Shown here in pieces: positions 6,594 through 10,461 of a stretch of DNA of 10,461 nucleotides. This DNA comes from CAIVAT01 sp037128705 (GTDB taxonomy: Bacteria > Bacteroidota > Bacteroidia > Bacteroidales > FEN-979): the NCBI GenBank assembly GCA_037128705.1, contig JBAXVX010000061.1, positions 1 to 10,461 on the forward strand, given 5' to 3'. The notes under the pieces are model-generated. The model was not told where the DNA came from, did not search any database, and was given only the letters and a program-made list of their open reading frames with translations. Each line of letters begins with the position of its first letter. Positions within the stretch are counted from its first letter, which is position 1. The position numbers and the translations under genes are program-made.

Positions 6594-8948
6594 ATGAAAA
6601 CATTTTTATCCATTTTCCTGCTTCTTTTTGTAAGCCTGAATTTTTCATTTGCACAGGAGGAAGTGCAGAAAGCCACGGTAATGCGTGCCACATACTTCGA
6701 TATTTCCCCTCCCCTTCGGGACATGGTGCAAAAATCCGATGCCATCCACGATCAATCATGGAAATCCGGATTCGTTAAAAACAAACTGAATACTGTTTAC
6801 ACGGATAATACAGTGTACGATCAGTTTGCCAGTGACCCCCTTCGCCAGTTTGCCCCCGGGAATATCAGGACCGACACGACCATCCAGAATTTTGACGGGA
6901 TCGGAACGACCGGTTACATGCCTCCTGACACCGATGGTGATGTAGGTATGTCAAATTACATCCAGGTTGTCAATTGCAAATATGCGATCTACGACAAGAA
7001 CGGGAACAAATTAATGGGTCCCTTTAACAACAGTTCCATCTTTACGGGACTTCCTAACAATTCCAATGACGGGGATGCCATTGTTCTGTATGATGAAAAT
7101 GCTGACAGGTGGTTATTCAGCCAGTTTTCACTGCCCAACTACCCCAGCGGTCCATTCTATGAAAATGTGGCCATCTCCCAAACCAGCGACCCAACCGGAA
7201 GCTGGTACCGTTACCAGTTTACATTCTCTGTCATGCCCGACTATCCAAAACTTTCTGTTTGGGGTGACGGATATTACATGACGATCCGCCGGTTTTCGAC
7301 AAGCGGCAGTTGGCTCGGACCGGCAGCCATTGCCATGGACAGAACCAAAATGCTGGCCGGTGATCTGACCGCCACCATGCAAATGTTTACTATGCCCAGT
7401 AGCTATGAAGGCCCCCAGGCAGCAGACTGTGACAATTATTTTCCACCCGCTGGATCTCCTTGCCCGGTTGCCGCGTTGACAACAAGTACTGTGAAATTAT
7501 GGGATTTTCATGTTGACTGGACTACACCGGCCAATTCATCCTTCAGCCAGAACTACTCCATCCCCATTTCTGTGTTTACCCCCATCTCAGGGAGTGCAAC
7601 CGTTCCCCAAAAGGGAACCACCCAGAAACTCGACCCGATGTCGGGAAAAAGAATCATGTTCCGGATGCCATTCCGCAATTTCGGAACCCATTGGTCCATG
7701 CTGCTGAGTACTACAGTGAATGTTAGCGGCGTTGCAGGAATCCGTTGGATGGAACTCAGGAACAATACGGCCGGAGCCTGGAGTTTGTACCAGGAAGGAA
7801 CCTATGCACCGGGCGACGGCAATCATCGCTGGATGGGCAGCATCGCCATGGATTCATTGGGAAATATAGCATTGGGCTATTCCGTTTCCGGATCAAACCT
7901 GTATCCTTCCATCCGTTACACAGGCAGGATGAACGGCGACCCACTGGGAACAATGACTATTGCCGAAGGTGGCATTATTAATGGCGGTGGAAGTCAAACC
8001 GGTGTTGGCTGGGATCAACCCTATCGTTGGGGTGATTACAGCGCCATGAATGCCGATCCTGCTGAGAATGGCAAATTCTGGTACACCCAGGAGTATTACG
8101 AAACCACTTCAGCAGGAAGTTGGAAAACACGGGTGGGTTCATTTTCCTTCCTCAATGTCTTTTCAACAGTCACCACAGCCTACCCCAATCCGATATGCGC
8201 AGGCGATTCAACGCAGCTTCTTGTTTCCGCAACCGGCGGATCAGGAACCTACACCTATTCCTGGAGTTCGATCCCTGCCGGATTTTCATCAAACATCGCG
8301 AATCCCAAAGCAGCCCCGACAGATACCACAAAATATATTGCCACCACCAGCGATGGAACCCTGACCCGTACTGATACAGTGCAGGTGAATACAGGCTTCA
8401 GACCCACTGTCGATGCCGGCGCCGACACCATCGTTTGCTGGTATGTTACTTCAGTCGATATCCGCGGAACAATTTCCAATTACAAACAGTTTGGCTGGAC
8501 CACCACCGGTTCTGGAACATTCACCAATCCTGCCTTACTTGAAACCACCTATCTCCCAAGCCTGAATGATAAACTTTCAGGCCATGTGAATCTGACACTG
8601 GTTGGTATTTCCAACGCACCCTGCACCGGAAACGTGACTGATACCAAAGTAGTGACTTTTGATGCCTGTACCGGCATTCCTGTTCAGAACAACCTGGAAA
8701 CTGCACTCTCCATCCGCCCGAATCCGGCCCATGGGACAGTGGCCATCACCATGAACGTGATCAGTACTTCGGCAGCGATGCTGACCATCACCTCGACCGA
8801 CGGGAAACTGATCTACTCGGAACAGGTTCAGGCTGCCAACGCTCCCATCATGAAGAACCTGGATATTTCAGGTTATGCAAAGGGAATCTATGTTGTTCAG
8901 CTGAAAACCGGAAAACAGGTAATCACAGAAAAAATGATCGTTCAGTAA
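6594..8948 (+). CDS. Large secreted protein with PKD/Ig-like domain and T9SS type A sorting domain
   Basis: The 784-aa product starts with a Sec signal peptide (MKTFLSIFLLLFVSLNFSFA, cleavage before Gln21). A large region at about 95-520 carries PPDTDGDVGMSNYIQVVN (111-128), SNDGDAIVLYDENADRWLFS (157-176) and HRWMGSIAMDSLGNIALGYS (411-430). It is Trp/Gly/Asp-rich and reads like beta-propeller blades; the same 'PPDTxGDVG...VQVVN' opening is familiar in other uncharacterised T9SS cargo. An Ig/PKD-like domain follows (about 525-598, NPICAGDSTQLLVSATGGSG), then a second beta domain (about 603-690). Residues about 703-784 are the type A sorting domain: SIRPNPAHGTVAI, LTITSTDGKLIYS, LDISGYAKGIYVVQLKTGKQ and a terminal KMIVQ. 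Transport across the outer membrane and surface anchoring or release follow from that domain. No enzymatic motif is seen; adhesion or glycan contact is possible. The gene is monocistronic, ending 3 bp before a strong terminator hairpin. Confidence 0.92.
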   Translation: MKTFLSIFLLLFVSLNFSFAQEEVQKATVMRATYFDISPPLRDMVQKSDAIHDQSWKSGFVKNKLNTVYTDNTVYDQFASDPLRQFAPGNIRTDTTIQNFDGIGTTGYMPPDTDGDVGMSNYIQVVNCKYAIYDKNGNKLMGPFNNSSIFTGLPNNSNDGDAIVLYDENADRWLFSQFSLPNYPSGPFYENVAISQTSDPTGSWYRYQFTFSVMPDYPKLSVWGDGYYMTIRRFSTSGSWLGPAAIAMDRTKMLAGDLTATMQMFTMPSSYEGPQAADCDNYFPPAGSPCPVAALTTSTVKLWDFHVDWTTPANSSFSQNYSIPISVFTPISGSATVPQKGTTQKLDPMSGKRIMFRMPFRNFGTHWSMLLSTTVNVSGVAGIRWMELRNNTAGAWSLYQEGTYAPGDGNHRWMGSIAMDSLGNIALGYSVSGSNLYPSIRYTGRMNGDPLGTMTIAEGGIINGGGSQTGVGWDQPYRWGDYSAMNADPAENGKFWYTQEYYETTSAGSWKTRVGSFSFLNVFSTVTTAYPNPICAGDSTQLLVSATGGSGTYTYSWSSIPAGFSSNIANPKAAPTDTTKYIATTSDGTLTRTDTVQVNTGFRPTVDAGADTIVCWYVTSVDIRGTISNYKQFGWTTTGSGTFTNPALLETTYLPSLNDKLSGHVNLTLVGISNAPCTGNVTDTKVVTFDACTGIPVQNNLETALSIRPNPAHGTVAITMNVISTSAAMLTITSTDGKLIYSEQVQAANAPIMKNLDISGYAKGIYVVQLKTGKQVITEKMIVQ

Positions 8949-8951
8949 AGT

Positions 8952-8995
8952 AAAACCGAAACACTGTTAATTCTTTAACAGTGTTTCGGTTTTTT
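8952..8995 (+). terminator. Strong intrinsic terminator, 19-bp perfect stem, after the T9SS cargo gene
   Basis: Arms 8952-8970 and 8975-8993 are perfect reverse complements (AAAACCGAAACACTGTTAA and its partner) with a TTCT loop and a T run (8990-8995). A-run and T-run flanks mean it could work in both directions, but nothing converges on it. Confidence 0.93.
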
Positions 8996-8998
8996 ATA

Positions 8999-9006
8999 TA
9001 TCTTTG
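8999..9006 (+). promoter_or_regulatory. Candidate -7 box for the riboswitch-ribD transcript (TATCTTTG)
   Basis: TATCTTTG fits TAnnTTTG and lies directly behind the terminator and about 45 bp before the FMN aptamer. Transcription from here would include the whole riboswitch. A convincing -33 TTTG is missing; that region is occupied by the terminator's right arm. Confidence 0.45.
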
Positions 9007-9050
9007 CGAACGAAATCATTGAATAAAGAGTTCATAAACATAAATTAGGT

Positions 9051-9190
9051 TCTTCAGGGCAGGGTGAAATCCCCGACCGGCGGTAAAGTCCGCTACTCCC
9101 GGAAAACGATGGATCATCAGATCAATAATTTTCAGGGAACCGAGCCGTTGAAATTACGGCACCGACAGTACAGTCTGGATGGAAGAAGAA
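9051..9190 (+). promoter_or_regulatory. FMN riboswitch (RFN element) controlling ribD
   Basis: The conserved RFN blocks occur in order: TCTTCAGGGCAGGGTGAAAT (9051-9070), TCCCCGACCGGCGGT (9070-9084), AAAGTCCGC (9085-9093), a GAGCCGT/ACGGC stem (9142-9160), and CCGACAGTACAGTCTGGATG (9162-9181), then GAAGAAGAA closing P1 against the 5' TCTTC. A variable stem fills 9094-9140. The element binds FMN and represses riboflavin biosynthesis or uptake genes when FMN is plentiful. Its position before ribD, with an intrinsic terminator between the two, indicates control by premature transcription termination. With its flanking terminators and boxes it accounts for the 332-bp stretch without a gene. Confidence 0.97.
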
Positions 9191-9193
9191 TCG

Positions 9194-9225
9194 TATTTAA
9201 CCTGACTTATTTACCAGTTTAAATA
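9194..9225 (+). other. AU-rich hairpin between aptamer and terminator
   Basis: TATTTAA (9194-9200) pairs with TTAAATA (9219-9225), and CTG (9202-9204) pairs with CAG (9215-9217) across one C-T mismatch, giving a ten-pair stem. It separates the FMN aptamer from the terminator and could be a pause or spacer structure. Its role is inferred. Confidence 0.5.
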
Positions 9226-9230
9226 GGATT

Positions 9231-9265
9231 ACGCCCTGTTGCTACCATTGCGACAGGGCGTTTTT
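9231..9265 (+). terminator. Riboswitch-controlled intrinsic terminator upstream of ribD
   Basis: ACGCCCTGT (9231-9239) pairs perfectly with ACAGGGCGT (9253-9261) and is followed by a T run to 9265, only 15 bp before the ribD ATG. A terminator in front of an intact gene and behind an FMN aptamer is the typical OFF switch of a transcriptional riboswitch. Confidence 0.88.
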
Positions 9266-9271
9266 AATGTT

Positions 9272-9292
9272 GATTGACGAATGACGAATGAC
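9272..9292 (+). repeat. Three tandem heptamers (GAATGAC type) spanning the ribD start
   Basis: GATTGAC (9272-9278), GAATGAC (9279-9285) and GAATGAC (9286-9292) are consecutive. The ATG of ribD (9281-9283) lies inside the second unit, so the repeat supplies both the ribosome-binding region and the first four codons. Confidence 0.75.
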
Positions 9293-10387
9293 CTGACATA
9301 CATGAAGCGGGCGATCAGCCTGGCTAAACGCGGGGCGGGATGGGTGAATCCCAATCCCATGGTTGGCGCCGTGCTGGTGAAGGAGGACCGCATCATCGGG
9401 GAGGGTTTTCATGAGTACTTTGGCGGGGCCCACGCAGAGGTCAATGCGATCGCCTCTGTTCCGGAAGCCATAAATGCATCAGTAGCAGGTTCAACACTGT
9501 ATGTGACTCTTGAACCCTGTGCACACCAGGGAAAGACGCCACCTTGCGTGAGGCTGGTTGCCGAAAAGAATATTGCACGGGTGGTGATCGGAATGGCCGA
9601 TCCCAATCCTTTAGTCAACGGCCAGGGAATCGGATACCTGAGATCGCATGGGATCACGGTTGAGGTGGGATTGCTGGAACCTAAACTCAGGGAATTGAAC
9701 GAGATCTTTCTTAAATATATTCAAACCGGGCTGCCCTTTGTGGTGCTGAAGTCGGCCATGACGACGGATGGTAAAATTGCAACGGTCACCAATGCCTCCC
9801 GATGGATCACAGGCGAACCTTCACGCAAGCTGGTGCACCGGTTTCGCCAGCAGCTGAGCGCCGTGATGGTTGGTGTCGATACCGTTTTATTTGATGATCC
9901 ATTGTTGAATATCAGGCTGAAAGGCACCTGGAAAAACCCGCTCAAAATCATTGCCGATACCCATTGCCGAATCTCTCCCGAAGCCAAAGTGCTGACCAAC
10001 GATCCCCAGCTCGCCATTCTGGCGACTACCCGGCTGGCCGATAAGGAAAAACTTAAAAATATTGAACGTGCCGGGGTCCAGGTTATCATCTGCCCGCTGA
10101 AAGAGGAGCGTGTTGACCTTGGGTTCCTGATGCAATCACTGGGGACCATGGGCATTGACAGTGTGATGATCGAAGGAGGAAGCACCCTGGCATTTTCAGC
10201 CTTGAAGGATGGATTGGTGGATAAGGTCATCAGTTTTATCGCGCCGAAGATCATTGGAGGATCCGGCGCTCCTACCCCCGTGGGCGGAACCGGTATCTCA
10301 TCCATGGAAGATGCAATAAACCTGGTCAATATGAGATCCCGGAAAATTGGAAACGACTTTATGCTGGAAGGCTGGATAAAACGATAA
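9281..10387 (+). CDS. ribD: Riboflavin biosynthesis bifunctional deaminase/reductase RibD
   Basis: The 368-aa product is the usual full length for the two-domain enzyme that deaminates 2,5-diamino-6-ribosylamino-pyrimidinone phosphate and then reduces the ribosyl side chain, the second and third steps of riboflavin synthesis. The deaminase domain (about 1-145) shows NPNPMVGAV (23-31), HAE with zinc ligand His51 and catalytic Glu53, and PCAHQGKTPPC (79-89) with zinc ligands Cys80 and Cys89. The reductase domain (about 150-368) shows LKSAMTTDGKIA (156-167), SRWITG, VMVGVDTVLFDDP (195-207) and MIEGGSTL (296-303). Start choice: MTNDLTYMKRA aligns with the usual 'M..D..YM.RA' opening of RibD. Met8 (ATG 9302) is the alternative if the heptamer-derived leader is not translated. 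The gene is controlled by the FMN riboswitch. Other rib genes are not visible downstream within the window. Confidence 0.97.
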   Translation: MTNDLTYMKRAISLAKRGAGWVNPNPMVGAVLVKEDRIIGEGFHEYFGGAHAEVNAIASVPEAINASVAGSTLYVTLEPCAHQGKTPPCVRLVAEKNIARVVIGMADPNPLVNGQGIGYLRSHGITVEVGLLEPKLRELNEIFLKYIQTGLPFVVLKSAMTTDGKIATVTNASRWITGEPSRKLVHRFRQQLSAVMVGVDTVLFDDPLLNIRLKGTWKNPLKIIADTHCRISPEAKVLTNDPQLAILATTRLADKEKLKNIERAGVQVIICPLKEERVDLGFLMQSLGTMGIDSVMIEGGSTLAFSALKDGLVDKVISFIAPKIIGGSGAPTPVGGTGISSMEDAINLVNMRSRKIGNDFMLEGWIKR

Positions 10388-10410
10388 ATAACTGAAACCA
10401 ATGCAACCTT

Positions 10411-10461
10411 GTTACCCTGTTACCTTGTTACCTTGTTACCTTGTTACCTTGTTACCCTGTT
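10411..10461 (+). repeat. Octamer tandem array (GTTACCTT), running off the window
   Basis: Six full 8-bp units are in perfect register: GTTACCCT, four GTTACCTT, GTTACCCT, then a partial GTT at the window end. The array begins 23 bp after the ribD stop; the preceding AACCTT (10405-10410) looks like a degenerate unit. On the other strand the unit reads GTAACAAG, close in form to the GTAATGAA and GTGACAGG units after hydF. Confidence 0.9.

Noticed and set aside
9721..10401. 226-aa minus-strand ORF
   Set aside because: It is antisense to the reductase domain of ribD. It is Ser/Pro/Ile-rich with no recognisable motif, while ribD has all expected catalytic residues.
10411..10461. CRISPR array
   Set aside because: Units are 8 bp with no spacers, so this is a simple tandem repeat.

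Overview
The window looks like chromosomal DNA of a member of the Bacteroidota, most likely a Bacteroidales-type anaerobe. The grounds are a secreted protein with a type IX secretion (T9SS) C-terminal sorting domain, a FISUMP-domain protein, TAnnTTTG-type -7 promoter boxes, starts without clear Shine-Dalgarno sequences, and a HydF maturase that implies an [FeFe]-hydrogenase and fermentative life. Species cannot be named from the sequence alone.

Layout. The left block (about 107-3981) lies entirely on the minus strand. It holds a secreted FISUMP protein whose stop codon overlaps the start of a 652-aa class V aminotransferase / cysteine desulfurase-like protein, then a secreted SnoaL/NTF2-like protein, a decayed DUF3795 gene and a small unrecognised cytosolic protein. 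The aminotransferase is the most unusual protein here: a complete PLP domain is preceded by a second, internally deleted copy of the same fold.

Divergent from this block, a VOC-fold protein overlaps hydF (4081-5627, plus strand) by ATGA, forming a two-gene unit. hydF converges on a short-chain dehydrogenase (5744-6448, minus). Between them lies a mosaic of 7- and 8-bp tandem units instead of a recognisable terminator. The dehydrogenase shares a divergent promoter region with a 784-aa T9SS cargo protein (6594-8948, plus), which ends in a very strong 19-bp hairpin terminator.

From 8996 to the end is a riboflavin module: a promoter-like box, an FMN riboswitch (RFN element), an AU-rich hairpin, an intrinsic terminator, and ribD, whose start codon lies inside a heptamer repeat. 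After ribD an 8-bp tandem array (GTTACCTT) runs off the window.

No defence system, CRISPR array, integrase or insertion sequence is visible. The points most worth a second look are the duplicated aminotransferase architecture, the recurring 7/8-bp intergenic arrays, the DUF3795 remnant, and a possible antiterminator pairing between the FMN aptamer and its terminator.
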